Counted from the stretch's first letter, positions 18,559 through 28,778 are shown. The stretch is 64,000 nt of DNA from Zhongshania sp. R06B22 (GCF_040892595.1 NZ_JBFRYB010000001.1:992001-1056000); one strand, 5' to 3'. The notes: generated by a model not told the origin, from the letters alone. Numbers and translations are program-made.

Positions 18559-20568
18559 TCAGCCGAAAGCGGCAAATTCGTAGTTCATGATAGGCATGGG
18601 TTCATTCACATAGCTGCCTTGAATAAAATCCGGTCCCAGCTGCCAAAGCATGGCCAGTGTTGCCGCGCTGCCTACATTGGGGATAAGGATTTGACTATTG
18701 AGCAGCCGGGCATGTTGAATCATATCCCGAATTTGCTGGTCAGTGGGCATGTCGGTGGGGCGGAAGCCCGGTTTTACTAGCGCGGGATGAATGTGGCTTA
18801 AGAATTTATTGCCCTGCTTGGCGCGGCCAAAATTTCTCACCGCGAGGGAAGCGCCTAGCTTTTGTAATTGGGTCGTAAAGTCTAGGGCCTGCTTTAGGGC
18901 GTCGGCGATGCTTTCTTCGCTAAACTGCAAAATAACTGATGACGGCGGTAGTCCGGCCGCTTTAAATGCGACGCTCAGCCAGGCGCAGAATTCGCGGTCG
19001 TGAAATACATTGCCGCTAAGATTGATAATGAGTTTGATGTCTTGGCCTGCAAGTCTTTCCTTCGCTAATTGCTTGGTGGCTTCAACTACAATCCAGTGGT
19101 CGAGTTGGGTGTTTTCTGGCTCGCGCTCAATGGCTCGCAGCATTTCCCCCGCCGTAATTTCACCTTCTACCCAATCTTTAATATGGAGGCTCGCCTCGTA
19201 GTGGTCGCCGTTGGAAGCGCCAAGATTGACCAAGGGTTGGAACAGGAGACTCAGGCGATTATTGGCCATCGAATCTGCAATAACCTCATCTACTGTTGCG
19301 TTGCTCTTGAGCTGTTGACGCTCGCGGCGGCAAATCTCGGCATTGTTGCCGCCCGCGTGGTAGACCTTTTCGGCGCCATCAAAGACAGTGTCTAGCAGCA
19401 GTGTTGCTTTGGGTGGAGTGAGGTGATTGATAGGTAAAATGGCAATGCTGGTGGTGCACTGCAGAGACTGCTTACGGACTTCGAAAATCTCAGATTCAAT
19501 CGTTTTACCTAGTTCTAGCGCCATTTCAAGCGCCGTATCGCTAGCGACGTGATGTGCAATGGCCGCGATCATATCGTCGGCGACGCGACCGTAATGCTGT
19601 GCGGGCATACCTCTTCTAACCAGATTACTTAGTGCTTCAACCAGGTATTCAACGTCATTGAGACTGGTGCTGTGGCGCAATTTGCTGAAGTGGTCGATTG
19701 ATATCAAAACTAGGGAAGAATTGCTATTGCGTTCCTGTTCCACAAATTCTTGGAGCAGTGCCAGAAACTGGTGCTTGCTGCTCATTCGGGTGGTGTTGTC
19801 TACGCCGTTGATGGCGCTACCTTCGGTGGTTTTATGGATTGCAATCTGGATGCAATCTTCACCTTGGTAGTGGGCGCTATCGCATAGTATACGGGTTTTG
19901 AGCTCGGTCTTATTGGCGAGGGAAAAACTGATCTCCACCTGCTGTTGCTGGTTATTCTGCTGTTGTTTCTTGAGCACGCTTTTAAAGCGTTCTTGATCCT
20001 TATTGGTGATCAAATCTACGATGGGGAAGCCATCAAGATCATCGTAGCCCATGTGCTCGCAAAACGGGGCATTGGCGTAAATGACCATACCGTCAGTAAT
20101 GTAGACAATCGGGTCTTGGTGATCATGCAATAGTAGCTTGTTGCGCTCCTCCGCTTCCGTCAGCGCAATTTGGCTTGCTTCCAATTGGCGGCGCAACTGC
20201 AGGGCTGATTGCGCCTTAAATGCGGCGTTAACGACCTGTGCCATATTGTATTTATTAATAATATCCACGACACAGGGGTCGGGTGGGCGCAGAGCATCGC
20301 CTTCGCCCATGTAAATTACCGGGATATCTTTTTGGTATTTGCGCAGTATGTGGCAGCAGCGTTGAATATCGAGCTGTGCTTGCTCGGCATCGAAAATAAG
20401 GACGTCCCAGTTCTTAGCACAAATGGCGACGGCTAGTTTTTCACCGGTATCGATGCCTTGGGTGTGGGCAATGCGTCCACCGCGGCGGCAGTGCGTTGCC
20501 AACTGTTCTGCATCGCTGTCTGCAAAGCAAAATAGAAGGATGTTAATGGCAGTACTACTGCTGCTCAT
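18559..20568 (-). CDS. fimX: FimX-like c-di-GMP receptor (REC-like, PAS, degenerate GGDEF and EAL)
   Basis: 669 residues. The order is REC-like domain (about 8-120), coiled linker, PAS (about 140-250), degenerate GGDEF (about 265-415) and degenerate EAL (about 430-660). The GGDEF site reads VADDM (329-333), EAL reads EAS (458-460), and the catalytic DDFG loop reads RNFG, so neither synthesis nor hydrolysis of c-di-GMP is expected. Binding by the EAL domain is, as in P. aeruginosa FimX, a polar regulator of type IV pilus assembly. Location beside serB matches fimX in Pseudomonas. Likely co-transcribed with the PilZ-like gene 59 bp upstream. Pilus control is inferred. Confidence 0.82.
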   Translation of the reverse strand: MSSSSTAINILLFCFADSDAEQLATHCRRGGRIAHTQGIDTGEKLAVAICAKNWDVLIFDAEQAQLDIQRCCHILRKYQKDIPVIYMGEGDALRPPDPCVVDIINKYNMAQVVNAAFKAQSALQLRRQLEASQIALTEAEERNKLLLHDHQDPIVYITDGMVIYANAPFCEHMGYDDLDGFPIVDLITNKDQERFKSVLKKQQQNNQQQQVEISFSLANKTELKTRILCDSAHYQGEDCIQIAIHKTTEGSAINGVDNTTRMSSKHQFLALLQEFVEQERNSNSSLVLISIDHFSKLRHSTSLNDVEYLVEALSNLVRRGMPAQHYGRVADDMIAAIAHHVASDTALEMALELGKTIESEIFEVRKQSLQCTTSIAILPINHLTPPKATLLLDTVFDGAEKVYHAGGNNAEICRRERQQLKSNATVDEVIADSMANNRLSLLFQPLVNLGASNGDHYEASLHIKDWVEGEITAGEMLRAIEREPENTQLDHWIVVEATKQLAKERLAGQDIKLIINLSGNVFHDREFCAWLSVAFKAAGLPPSSVILQFSEESIADALKQALDFTTQLQKLGASLAVRNFGRAKQGNKFLSHIHPALVKPGFRPTDMPTDQQIRDMIQHARLLNSQILIPNVGSAATLAMLWQLGPDFIQGSYVNEPMPIMNYEFAAFG

Positions 20569-20627
20569 AATAGCTCGATTATGGTAACGGTTTTGATTTT
20601 AAAAACGATGCGGTATTTAGCTGATGC

Positions 20628-22421
20628 TTACAAAATATCCCAGAGCTGATTGAAGTCATTTTTGTTAGGTTCATCTTCTTCCGGTACAGCAATTTCAATT
20701 GGATTGGGGGCAATATCTGTAAAGTGAAAAAGCTTAAAGGCATTTGATTGCTCAACGATCTTACCTAATTTTATACGCATTGAATGCCCTGGGCGCAAGA
20801 GTTCAACGGTGTGCCCTTCTGAGATACCGACAACACCGGCCAGCAGTAGCAGTGGTCCTTGCGCAATTTGGCCGCCCGATAATAATATGGCACGCTGATA
20901 TTCATTAACCGGCAGGCCTGATTGTACCAAGCGTGCGCTATAGGGGGTGGCGGCAGAGGATAAGGCTTCTATGCCTATTTGGTGGCTGCCATCGCTGCGT
21001 AGCCAGCGCACAATACCCACTCTCCAGCTGTCGTAATCATCGGTTTTTAAGCCGATTAGTTCGCCGGTACGAACGCGCAACTGAGTGTCTTCAGGCCATT
21101 CAATTCTGCAGCCCGAGCTACTGTTATCTAATATCCGTGAGCGCAAATACTCGTATTTACTGCTCGGTGTCACAGGTGCTTGGTTGTTCTGCGGAAGGCT
21201 ATAGCTGATGGTTTCTACGGAGTCTTTCGATGATCTGTAATTAATTGGCTCGCTGGCGTCACCGCCGCGGATGCGGGTATCTTCATTGCCGCTTTGGCTC
21301 CATACATCTTTGCTCGCCTTGCCGCGCTCTGGAAAGTGGGTCGAGTTGTCGCCCTGGTCTCTCTCAAACTGGAAAAGACTAAAATCCTGCTGGTTGGCAA
21401 GGTAAAAGTGAGTCGTATTCATGCCAACGGTAAGGAGTACCGGCTCATTGCAAGGTATGCGTTCGGCTGCGCGGGAGGTCGCGGAACTCCATGAAATACT
21501 TAGGTGGTCGAGAATTGTTTTACTCAGCGTGGCGGCGCTAGCTGATCTGCGAGACGATACCGTCGCGGCTAGGCCGCCAGGCTGAGACAATAGCGGTTTT
21601 GTATCAATGCCCAGCCAACCTAAAGATGGTGCTCGCTCTATTAGCTCGCGGTACGCTGGAGCGGCATCTTCTATGGGGTTGAATAAAAATACACAGCTTT
21701 CCAGCTTGTCAGTGCGAAGTCCAACGAAGGCGGACCAGTTGTTCAGCTCACTAAATACGTCTTCTATGTGACGCTGCGGGAGTTGATGAGTTTTACTGCA
21801 GCTCAGCATTAATAATCGTAAATAAGCTTGTTGTAAGGTGCCGTCACCGTAAACATTGTCAGTGACCTTTGGTTTGCGTATTTTGAGTGTTTGCGCGCAT
21901 CGATAAATTTTATGCGCGGTTAGCCAGAATCCCGGATGTGTAGAGCGATAAAGCTGATAAGTGCGCATGAGTATTCGGCTGTGCTCGGTAAGAGCGCGAT
22001 GCAAGCATGTTGCCATAGCATCTTTAGAGCGCAGCAACCTATTCTCACTTTCCAAACCCTGGAATGCCTGGCAGTAGCCGGTGGCAAGCTGAGTGTTCAA
22101 GGTGTTTGCCAGCAGTACAATCTTTTGGGTTTTTTCTGGCAGCACTACAGGTTTGTTCAAGTAGTGGGGTGATAGCCCCTTTATGACGTCATGAACTTGA
22201 GGGCGGATTAATTCCAAAATCTCATAACGATCTTTAGGTTTGCAGGTGGTATGACTTAATTCTGACAGCGCTTGAAACAGTAGGCGGGTGGATTCGCCCA
22301 AGTTTGCAAGCGGTAGGCTGCCCAACCAGGAATTAACTGCGTTCGCAGTTAGCGCGAACTGGCTGTGTGAGTCGCGGGTTATTTCTGGCGTCCCGATAGC
22401 AAGACTTGAGTTATTTTTCAT
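20628..22421 (-). CDS. PilZ-like domain protein upstream of fimX
   Basis: 597 residues, cytoplasmic. The N-terminal 400 residues are mostly helical, of unknown family, with a low-complexity stretch near 370-420. Around 425-490 the sequence YLRSRILDNSSSGCRIEWPE followed by TGELIGLK and WRVGIVRWLRS resembles a PilZ beta-barrel. It has the DxSxxG-type motif (DNSSSG), but I see no RxxxR c-di-GMP-binding motif at the usual distance, so it may be non-binding. A further beta-rich domain ends in EEDEPNKNDFNQLWDIL. Its neighbour downstream is the FimX-like gene; FimX-PilZ contacts are known in Xanthomonas. The gene is a counterpart of the Pseudomonas gene found next to fimX. Confidence 0.65.
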   Translation of the reverse strand: MKNNSSLAIGTPEITRDSHSQFALTANAVNSWLGSLPLANLGESTRLLFQALSELSHTTCKPKDRYEILELIRPQVHDVIKGLSPHYLNKPVVLPEKTQKIVLLANTLNTQLATGYCQAFQGLESENRLLRSKDAMATCLHRALTEHSRILMRTYQLYRSTHPGFWLTAHKIYRCAQTLKIRKPKVTDNVYGDGTLQQAYLRLLMLSCSKTHQLPQRHIEDVFSELNNWSAFVGLRTDKLESCVFLFNPIEDAAPAYRELIERAPSLGWLGIDTKPLLSQPGGLAATVSSRRSASAATLSKTILDHLSISWSSATSRAAERIPCNEPVLLTVGMNTTHFYLANQQDFSLFQFERDQGDNSTHFPERGKASKDVWSQSGNEDTRIRGGDASEPINYRSSKDSVETISYSLPQNNQAPVTPSSKYEYLRSRILDNSSSGCRIEWPEDTQLRVRTGELIGLKTDDYDSWRVGIVRWLRSDGSHQIGIEALSSAATPYSARLVQSGLPVNEYQRAILLSGGQIAQGPLLLLAGVVGISEGHTVELLRPGHSMRIKLGKIVEQSNAFKLFHFTDIAPNPIEIAVPEEDEPNKNDFNQLWDIL

Positions 22422-22497
22422 AAAGTCCAGTTTATGACAGTCTTAATGTAGAGTTGCATATGATTTGCATTTTAAGCCTATGTTTTTACGCGTTAAT

Positions 22498-23511
22498 TCA
22501 CGATAGTGCAAGTGGTCGTTTACTGTTCGCGCTAGGCTCTTCTACGACCAATCGCGGCACCAAATAGCCCGGTAATCTAGCTAGTATAGCGTTCATTAGG
22601 GCCTGTGCTTCCTCTTCCTTAACATCAAAATGCGCAGCGCCTCTTACTTTGTCTAGCAAGTGCAGATAATACGGCATGACGTTAACCTCGAATAAGCGCT
22701 GGCTCAGCTTTACTAACGTATCGGCGTTATCATTAATTTCTTTAAGTAATACGCTTTGATTTAAGAGCATAAACCCCGCTTTGTGCAAGGTGCTCAGGGC
22801 AATTTCGCTGTGACTATCAATTTCGTTGGCGTGATTGCAGTGAATAACCATCACAATGCGCAGGCGATTTTCGCTGAGGACCCCAATTAACGCCGGCGTT
22901 ATTCTAGCCGGTAAGACTAAAGGTAGGCGCGTATGGATGCGTAGGGTGGTGACATGCGGAATGAGGGCGATTTTATTTATTAGCTTTTGCAAATACTCAT
23001 CGGGTGCCGATAGCGGATCGCCACCACTGAGTATGACTTCGCTGATATCTGGGCGATCTGCAATATAGTCTAGGGTCTTTTGCCAGTCGCGTTGACTTGG
23101 ATTATTGCTGTCGTAGGGAAAGTTGCGACGAAAACAATAGCGACAGTGAACGGCGCAGGATGGATTGGCGATTAGTAAAACGCGGCCATGATATTTGTGA
23201 ATTAAGCCCGGCACAGGATTGGCATTGCCTTCTTCGAGCGGATCATTAACGTAGCCGACCTGTTCCTGTGTTTCCCTTGCTAGCGGTAAAACCTGCCTCA
23301 GCAAGGGGTCATGCCAATCTCCGATCTTCATTTTGGCGACAAAGGCTTCCGGCACCCTAAGCGGGAATTGTTGCATCGCCGCTGTTATATCCGGGTGTTC
23401 CTCGGGGTTTAGTTGCAGTCGCCGTAATAACTGCTCTGGATCACGGATCATGCCGCTCATTTGCTGCTGCCAGCTTTCGGTCTGCCAAAATGTATCTTTT
23501 AGGGGTATCAT
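22498..23511 (-). CDS. epmB: EF-P beta-lysylation protein EpmB (lysine 2,3-aminomutase)
   Basis: Radical SAM enzyme that converts alpha-lysine to beta-lysine for EF-P modification. 337 residues. It shows the cluster motif [15 protein letters not shown] (C-x3-C-x2-C), the SAM-binding LSGGDPL and later [11 protein letters not shown], with [14 protein letters not shown] before the cluster, all typical of EpmB. AAGGCAGC precedes ATG 23511. It is divergent from efp with only 46 bp between them, so the promoters must overlap coding sequence or each other. The two c-di-GMP-related genes follow 76 bp downstream in the same direction. Confidence 0.95.
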   Translation of the reverse strand: MIPLKDTFWQTESWQQQMSGMIRDPEQLLRRLQLNPEEHPDITAAMQQFPLRVPEAFVAKMKIGDWHDPLLRQVLPLARETQEQVGYVNDPLEEGNANPVPGLIHKYHGRVLLIANPSCAVHCRYCFRRNFPYDSNNPSQRDWQKTLDYIADRPDISEVILSGGDPLSAPDEYLQKLINKIALIPHVTTLRIHTRLPLVLPARITPALIGVLSENRLRIVMVIHCNHANEIDSHSEIALSTLHKAGFMLLNQSVLLKEINDNADTLVKLSQRLFEVNVMPYYLHLLDKVRGAAHFDVKEEEAQALMNAILARLPGYLVPRLVVEEPSANSKRPLALS

Positions 23512-23557
23512 TGCTGCCTTTTTAAACTACGGTTTTACACCGTCGCTGAGGAAAATC

Positions 23558-24127
23558 ATGGCTAATTATTCTACCAATGAGTTTCGCAACGGACTAAAGG
23601 TGATGCTCGACGGCGAGCCTTGTTCTATTTTAGATAATGAGTTTGTTAAACCGGGTAAAGGTCAGGCCTTCAACCGCGTTCGCTTACGTAATCTTAACTC
23701 AGGTCGGGTTTGGGAGCGTACTTTTAAGTCAGGTGAGTCGCTAGAAGGCGCGGATGTCATCGATCAGAATATGGAATATTTATATAATGATGGTGAGTTC
23801 TACCATTTTATGGACCCTGAATCGTTTGAGCAGTATCAAGCGGATCTCAAGGCGGTCGGCGATGCGTCCAACTGGCTGAAAGAGCAAGATGTATGCACCG
23901 TGACACTCTACAACGACGCACCATTGTCGGTAACACCGCCAAATTTTGTTGAGCTAGAGATTGCGGATACTGATCCCGGGGTTAAGGGTGACACCGCTCA
24001 AGGCGGCACTAAACCCGCTTATTTGACCACGGGTGCGATGGTCAAAGTGCCTTTGTTTTTGAGTGTTGGTGACGTTATCAAAGTCGATACCCGCACTGGT
24101 GAATATCAGAATCGAGTAAAGGTCTAA
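23558..24127 (+). CDS. efp: Elongation factor P
   Basis: Relieves ribosome stalling at polyproline runs. 189 residues from ATG 23558 with GAGG 6 bp upstream; a longer in-frame start at 23333 lies inside epmB. The modification loop reads VKPGKGQAF with Lys34 at the tip, the residue beta-lysylated by EpmA/EpmB in E. coli-type systems. Earlier Pseudomonas EF-P uses Arg32 with rhamnose instead, which is not the case here. epmA begins on the next base after the stop. The trio epmB-efp-epmA forms one divergent module. Confidence 0.97.
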   Translation: MANYSTNEFRNGLKVMLDGEPCSILDNEFVKPGKGQAFNRVRLRNLNSGRVWERTFKSGESLEGADVIDQNMEYLYNDGEFYHFMDPESFEQYQADLKAVGDASNWLKEQDVCTVTLYNDAPLSVTPPNFVELEIADTDPGVKGDTAQGGTKPAYLTTGAMVKVPLFLSVGDVIKVDTRTGEYQNRVKV

Positions 24128-25081
24128 ATGTCTGACTGGCGGCCGACGGCTGATATTTCGGCTTTACGCCGCCGAGCGCAGTTACTTGCTGCTGTGCGCG
24201 CCTTATTTGCGGAGTTTGGTGTTTTAGAGGTAGAGACGCCCTTGCTGGCCACGGCGCCAGTCACTGACCCCAATATAGAGGCTATTAACACCATCGCCCC
24301 CGATGGTGATGCCACCATGTATTTGCAGACCTCTCCCGAATTTGCCATGAAACGTTTGCTGGCAGCCGGTAGTGGTTCTATCTATCAAATTTGTAAGGCC
24401 TTTCGTCGCGGTGAGCGGGGGCGGCGACACAACCCTGAGTTCACTATGCTCGAGTGGTATCGTCCTGGCTTGTCATTGTCGGAATTAATGGATGAAGTCG
24501 CTGCCGTTGTGAGCTTGGCGGTGGGTAGGCTTGAATCCAAGCACACTAGTTACCAGCAAGTATTTGAGCAACATTGTGGTGTGAATCCCCATGTCGCGTC
24601 GCTTGCAGAATTAAAAGCATGCGCGCGCAATCACCTAGAGCTTAGCTTTGACACTGAAGACCGCGATGTTTGGCTGCAACTGCTGATGTCCACTGTCGTC
24701 GAACCGGCTCTTGATGGCAGTGTCCTCACTTTTGTCTACGACTTTCCCGCCTCGCAGGCCGCCCTGGCCAAAATCCGCATTAATATTGGGGAGGTTCCGC
24801 TCGCCTCGCGCTTTGAAGCATTTTATGGCGGCATGGAGCTGGCGAATGGCTATGATGAACTGCGCGAAGCGGGAGAGCTGGTCCGGCGTATCAGTGATGA
24901 CCATCGCCGGCGTGCCGATAATAATCAGGTATTGCCGCCGATTGACCGCCATTTATTGAAAGCGATGACTACGCTGCCCGAATGCGTTGGCGTCGCAATA
25001 GGCTTTGATCGACTAGTGATGTTGGCGTGTAATGCAGAGCGAATCGATGAGGTGATCGCGTTTCCGCTCGAACGGGCGTGA
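24128..25081 (+). CDS. epmA: EF-P--(R)-beta-lysine ligase EpmA
   Basis: Lysyl-tRNA synthetase paralogue (PoxA/GenX/YjeA) that attaches beta-lysine to EF-P Lys34. 317 residues: only the class II catalytic core, no anticodon-binding domain. Visible motif 2 elements are YQICKAFRRGERGRRHNPEFTMLEWYR, and motif 3 is GVAIGFDRLVML; AFYGGMELANGYDEL is also typical. The ATG directly abuts the efp stop (TAAATG), so translation is coupled to efp. An EpmC hydroxylase is not in the window. Confidence 0.96.
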   Translation: MSDWRPTADISALRRRAQLLAAVRALFAEFGVLEVETPLLATAPVTDPNIEAINTIAPDGDATMYLQTSPEFAMKRLLAAGSGSIYQICKAFRRGERGRRHNPEFTMLEWYRPGLSLSELMDEVAAVVSLAVGRLESKHTSYQQVFEQHCGVNPHVASLAELKACARNHLELSFDTEDRDVWLQLLMSTVVEPALDGSVLTFVYDFPASQAALAKIRINIGEVPLASRFEAFYGGMELANGYDELREAGELVRRISDDHRRRADNNQVLPPIDRHLLKAMTTLPECVGVAIGFDRLVMLACNAERIDEVIAFPLERA

Positions 25082-25115
25082 CCGCGTCTTAGCTGGCCAC
25101 ACTGCAGAATCTGGT

Positions 25116-25985
25116 TTATTCGGCGCTGCTGTTAATACGCCCTAATACCTCGCCCAGTTGGGTTGGCGTGCTTGCCATAAAGTTTTCCTGCCACTCAGTG
25201 CGGCCTTTTGCAAACAGCACGATGGCAGTTGATCCGAGTTTGAAGCGGCCCATCTCCTCACCCTTTTGTAAATGAATGTCGCGCGGCCCCTGGCGGTAGT
25301 CGGTTGTTCTAATGCCCTTCGGTGGTGGCGCGACTTGGCCATCCCAAACGGTTTCAATGCCGGCGACAATCATGGCGCCCACCAAAATGACGGCCATGGG
25401 GCCGGCTTCGGTATCAAATAAACACACTGCGCGCTCATTTCTGGCAAATAAGCCCTGCACATTTTCAGCGGTTGTGGTGTTTACCGAAAACAATGCTCCG
25501 GGAATGTAGCTCATGGTGCGCAATGTGCCGGCGATTGGCATGTGCACGCGGTGGTAGTCGCGGGGTGACAGATACACAGTGGCAAAGCTGCCATTGTCAA
25601 AAAGCGCAGCTGCTTCGCGGTCACCACCTAGCAGGCTTAGCAAACTGTAGTCTTGTCCCTTGGCTTGAAAAATTCTACCGCCTGTGATGCTGCCAATTTG
25701 GCTGATGGCGCCATCTGCAGGGCAGGCAATGGTGTTGTCGTCTTCGCAAATAGGTCTTGCGCCATCGCTTAATGCTCGGGTGAAGAAGGCATTAAAGTTC
25801 GCGTAGTTCCGTGGTTCTGGGTCAGCCGCTTCGCTCATATCAACTTGGTACTGCTTGATGAAACGGCCGATTAATAGATCTTTGAGCCAGGGGATTTTAG
25901 TTTCCGCGAGCTTGCCGACGAGTCTCGACAATAGGTGTTGTGGTATCAGATATTGAAAAATAATAAACGCAATCTTCACGAACAT
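25116..25985 (-). CDS. psd: Phosphatidylserine decarboxylase proenzyme
   Basis: Makes phosphatidylethanolamine on the inner membrane. 289 residues. The LGST motif in [14 protein letters not shown] is the self-cleavage site whose Ser becomes the pyruvoyl cofactor; [19 protein letters not shown] and PGALFSVN are conserved. The N-terminus [16 protein letters not shown] is a membrane-associating helix like E. coli Psd, which supports this start though the ribosome-binding site AAGGA is very close. It follows the rhodanese gene by 15 bp in the same operon and converges on epmA. Confidence 0.96.
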   Translation of the reverse strand: MFVKIAFIIFQYLIPQHLLSRLVGKLAETKIPWLKDLLIGRFIKQYQVDMSEAADPEPRNYANFNAFFTRALSDGARPICEDDNTIACPADGAISQIGSITGGRIFQAKGQDYSLLSLLGGDREAAALFDNGSFATVYLSPRDYHRVHMPIAGTLRTMSYIPGALFSVNTTTAENVQGLFARNERAVCLFDTEAGPMAVILVGAMIVAGIETVWDGQVAPPPKGIRTTDYRQGPRDIHLQKGEEMGRFKLGSTAIVLFAKGRTEWQENFMASTPTQLGEVLGRINSSAE

Positions 25986-26000
25986 TCCTTTTGGTCTTTA

Positions 26001-26846
26001 TTAGGGTTTTTGGGCGCTAGGTTGGGGGTGATCACCTGTCTCAATGGGAGTGGTATCAATGTTGCCCCATTCGCCCCAAGAACCGTGATAGCCCTTTATA
26101 TGTGGATAGCCAAGAATCTTCATTAATAAATAGCTCAGGCCAGACCGGTGGTGGGTTTGGCAGTGGGTTATGATCGTTTTATCAGCAGTGATGCCCAACT
26201 CGTTGAGTTTTGCTTGCAGGCTAGTCAAATCTTTCAAACGCATGTGATTGTTTCGATCGATGAGCTCCAGCCAATCAAGATTTATCGCCCCAGGAATGTG
26301 GCCGCCGCGCTGCGCCAGCACTTTTTCGCCGCGGTACTCTTCCGCTGAGCGCGCATCCCAAATCGCCAGCTGGTTATTGTCGAGCATACTAATGAAGTCT
26401 TCAATCTCGGCAATTGCTAGGCTATCAATAGCAATGTCTTGCTTTGTAGGTGCTGGGTGATTAGCCACTTGTTCGCTAGGGTGACCCTCGTCCAGCCAAG
26501 CGTGTAACCCACCGTTAAGGTAGGAATAATTGCGGTGGCCAATGACATCCAGCGTCCAAATTAGGCGGCCAGCCCAGCCGCCGCCCTCATCGTCGTAGGC
26601 AACAACATGGGTGTCTGGTGTCAGTCCTACTTTTGCAAATAGGATATTGAGGGCTTCTATGCTGGGTAATTTTCCGACTGCGGGTTTTATCCCGCCTTGT
26701 AGCTCCGACGGGGCGATATGCACCGCACCTGGAATATGATGCTCTGCGTAATTGGCTGCGCTGCTGGTGTCCAAAATGAGTAATTTGGGATCGTAAAGCA
26801 TTTCAGCAAGTTGTGTTGTTTCTAATAATAGTGGCCAGTCTTTCAT
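26001..26846 (-). CDS. rhdA: Two-domain rhodanese (thiosulfate sulfurtransferase, RhdA-like)
   Basis: 281 residues with an inactive N-terminal rhodanese domain (about 8-125) and an active C-terminal one (about 150-270). The active loop reads CQTHHRSG, as in Azotobacter and Pseudomonas RhdA, followed by GSWGEWGN. It transfers sulfane sulfur from thiosulfate to cyanide or another acceptor in the cytoplasm. Next to psd, as in P. aeruginosa, where motAB lie nearby; here motAB are absent. No ribosome-binding site is obvious before ATG 26846. Confidence 0.93.
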   Translation of the reverse strand: MKDWPLLLETTQLAEMLYDPKLLILDTSSAANYAEHHIPGAVHIAPSELQGGIKPAVGKLPSIEALNILFAKVGLTPDTHVVAYDDEGGGWAGRLIWTLDVIGHRNYSYLNGGLHAWLDEGHPSEQVANHPAPTKQDIAIDSLAIAEIEDFISMLDNNQLAIWDARSAEEYRGEKVLAQRGGHIPGAINLDWLELIDRNNHMRLKDLTSLQAKLNELGITADKTIITHCQTHHRSGLSYLLMKILGYPHIKGYHGSWGEWGNIDTTPIETGDHPQPSAQKP

Positions 26847-26892
26847 AATAGATAACTTATTTTAGCGTTGCAGTGAATGGTGGCGGTGCTTG

Positions 26893-26964
26893 CTAGGCGT
26901 AATTCTTGATACCGTCAATCTTAGGTTCTTCTCGCGCTAGTTTAAAGTCATTGCGGCGAGACAT
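26893..26964 (-). CDS. Possible very small protein between rsgA and rhdA
   Basis: ATG 26964 opens a 23-codon frame starting MSRRNDFKLAREEPKIDG and ending with Tyr-Ala before TAG. Composition is protein-like (charged, helical). It lies in the gap where P. aeruginosa has a small gene plus motAB. There is no clear ribosome-binding site. It is too short to judge alone. Confidence 0.3.
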   Translation of the reverse strand: MSRRNDFKLAREEPKIDGIKNYA

Positions 26965-27001
26965 TTTATTAAGTGTAGTGCATAAGATATTACGACAAGT
27001 A

Positions 27002-28012
27002 TTACTCGTCGTTAAGACTTTGAATGATTTGTCGATAGCTGGCCATACGCTCTGGGCTGATTTTGTGCTCGGCTTCGGCGTCTAATAGGGCGCAGCGCGG
27101 CTCCCGTTCGTGCTTGCAGTCGCGGAATCGGCACATCCCTAGAAAAGGTCGAAACTCAATAAACCCCGCAAGTACTTTTTCCCTATCCATATTCCAAAGC
27201 GCGAACTCACGGATGCCTGGCGAGTCTATTAGGCTGCCACCGTCTGGGAAGTGAAAAAGGCGGGCGGTCGTTGTGGTGTGTTTGCCCTTGGCGGTACTTT
27301 CAGACAGCGCGCCTATCCGGGTGTCGGTACCGGGAAGCAGACTGTTTACCAGCGATGATTTGCCGACCCCAGATTGACCAACAAACACGCTGATGTGGCC
27401 ACAGAGCGTTTGTTTTAGTTCATCTAGCCCGCGATCGGTTTCGGTCGACGCGCGAGTAACCTCATAGCCAATAGCTTGGTAGCGAGCCAGCATATTGTCG
27501 AGATATTCGCGGTTGTCATCGTTAATTAAGTCAGATTTGTTGAGCAGTAGTATAGGCCGAATATCGATGGCTTCGGCGGCAACTAAATAGCGGTCGATGA
27601 GATTGGCGTGGGCACGGGGTTCTGGGGCAATGACGATCACGATATGATCGATATTAGCGGCGACCGGCTTTAATTTGCCGTGGTTATCTGGGCGAGACAG
27701 CAAAGAATTGCGGGTGTTGCAGGCAACGACCACACCGGTAGGTTTGCCTTCTCGCCAGGTTACGCTATCACCTGTCACTAGGCCGTCAATGTGCGCGCGG
27801 ACGTGGCAGCGCTGTCGAAACCCCGTTTCTGCTTCAACCTCAACTTGTTGGCCAAAATGGCTGACAATAAGTCCATTTTGCTCCGAACCAAGTTCGCCTT
27901 CAGTCAGCGCTTGGTCTAGCTTAGAGTCGCGTTTAGTGGCGCGTTCATTGCGTTCGGCTTGGACTTTTTCGATGCGCCAGCGCTGCTGTCGACTGATTTT
28001 ACGTTTTGTCAT
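27002..28012 (-). CDS. rsgA: Ribosome small-subunit GTPase RsgA
   Basis: Circularly permuted GTPase for late 30S maturation. 336 residues: an N-terminal basic extension ([14 protein letters not shown]), OB-fold (about 40-100), G domain in permuted order G4 LNKSD, then G1 [15 protein letters not shown], then TTTAR and DSPGIREF, and a zinc site in the C-terminal part ([15 protein letters not shown]). Divergent from orn, the normal pairing. The start is the first Met; no strong ribosome-binding site is visible. Confidence 0.96.
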   Translation of the reverse strand: MTKRKISRQQRWRIEKVQAERNERATKRDSKLDQALTEGELGSEQNGLIVSHFGQQVEVEAETGFRQRCHVRAHIDGLVTGDSVTWREGKPTGVVVACNTRNSLLSRPDNHGKLKPVAANIDHIVIVIAPEPRAHANLIDRYLVAAEAIDIRPILLLNKSDLINDDNREYLDNMLARYQAIGYEVTRASTETDRGLDELKQTLCGHISVFVGQSGVGKSSLVNSLLPGTDTRIGALSESTAKGKHTTTTARLFHFPDGGSLIDSPGIREFALWNMDREKVLAGFIEFRPFLGMCRFRDCKHEREPRCALLDAEAEHKISPERMASYRQIIQSLNDE

Positions 28013-28168
28013 GAAGGATCATTCGCTTAGGAAGCGCCATCTTACCCTATGTGCTGCTACAATCGACACTTTGCGTGATTGTGGATGTAAGTCGCGCGCG
28101 CTGTTATTCGCAAGAGTATGCAGCCGAATACAGCAATAGCTATTAAATGTCGCGTTGGAGGCGGTCTT

Positions 28169-28714
28169 ATGGATAAAGCACAGAACTTAATTTGGATCGA
28201 TCTGGAAATGACCGGTCTGGATACTCTAAATGACCACATTATTGAAATTGCGACTGTGGTGACTGACGCTAATTTGAATGTGATTGCCGAAGGGCCGGTA
28301 TTGGCGATTCATCAACCGGACGAGGTCTTGGCTGAGATGGATGAGTGGAATACCCGCCAACATGGCCAGTCCGGCCTGACCAAGCGTGTGCAAGACACCT
28401 GCATTACTGCGCAAGAAGCGGAACGTCTCACCCTGGCATTCTTAGATAAACAGGTTGAGAAGGGCGCGTCGCCCATGTGCGGTAATAGTATCTGCCAAGA
28501 TCGCCGTTTTATGGCTCGTGAAATGCCGGCGCTAGAAGCGTATTTTCACTACCGCAATTTGGATGTAAGTAGCCTTAAAGAGTTAGCTAGACGCTGGCGT
28601 CCGGATTTGAGCGCTGGCCTGAAAAAGTCGGCAACACATCTTGCGCTAGATGATATTTATGACTCGATTGCTGAGCTTAGCTACTACCGCGAGCATTTTC
28701 TTCGCTTATCCTAA
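28169..28714 (+). CDS. orn: Oligoribonuclease
   Basis: DEDDh 3'-5' exonuclease that degrades di- to pentaribonucleotides, including pGpG from c-di-GMP turnover. 181 residues from ATG 28169 with GGAGG 7 bp upstream, the same length as E. coli Orn. Exo [10 protein letters not shown], Exo [13 protein letters not shown] and Exo [14 protein letters not shown] are present. An in-frame ATG at 28118 is unlikely. Its presence fits the c-di-GMP receptor proteins encoded nearby. A weak terminator-like hairpin follows. Confidence 0.97.
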   Translation: MDKAQNLIWIDLEMTGLDTLNDHIIEIATVVTDANLNVIAEGPVLAIHQPDEVLAEMDEWNTRQHGQSGLTKRVQDTCITAQEAERLTLAFLDKQVEKGASPMCGNSICQDRRFMAREMPALEAYFHYRNLDVSSLKELARRWRPDLSAGLKKSATHLALDDIYDSIAELSYYREHFLRLS

Positions 28715-28755
28715 TTCCCTCCCCAAAGTTGCTCGTGATCGCCTGAAACGGCGGT

Positions 28756-28778
28756 GCGAGCTATCTCGCTATTATTTT
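28756..28778 (+). terminator. Probable terminator after orn
   Basis: GCGAG (28756-28760), loop CTAT, CTCGC (28765-28769), then TATTATTTT. The stem is short. The remaining 220 bp up to the esterase gene show no gene or confident promoter. Confidence 0.5.
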
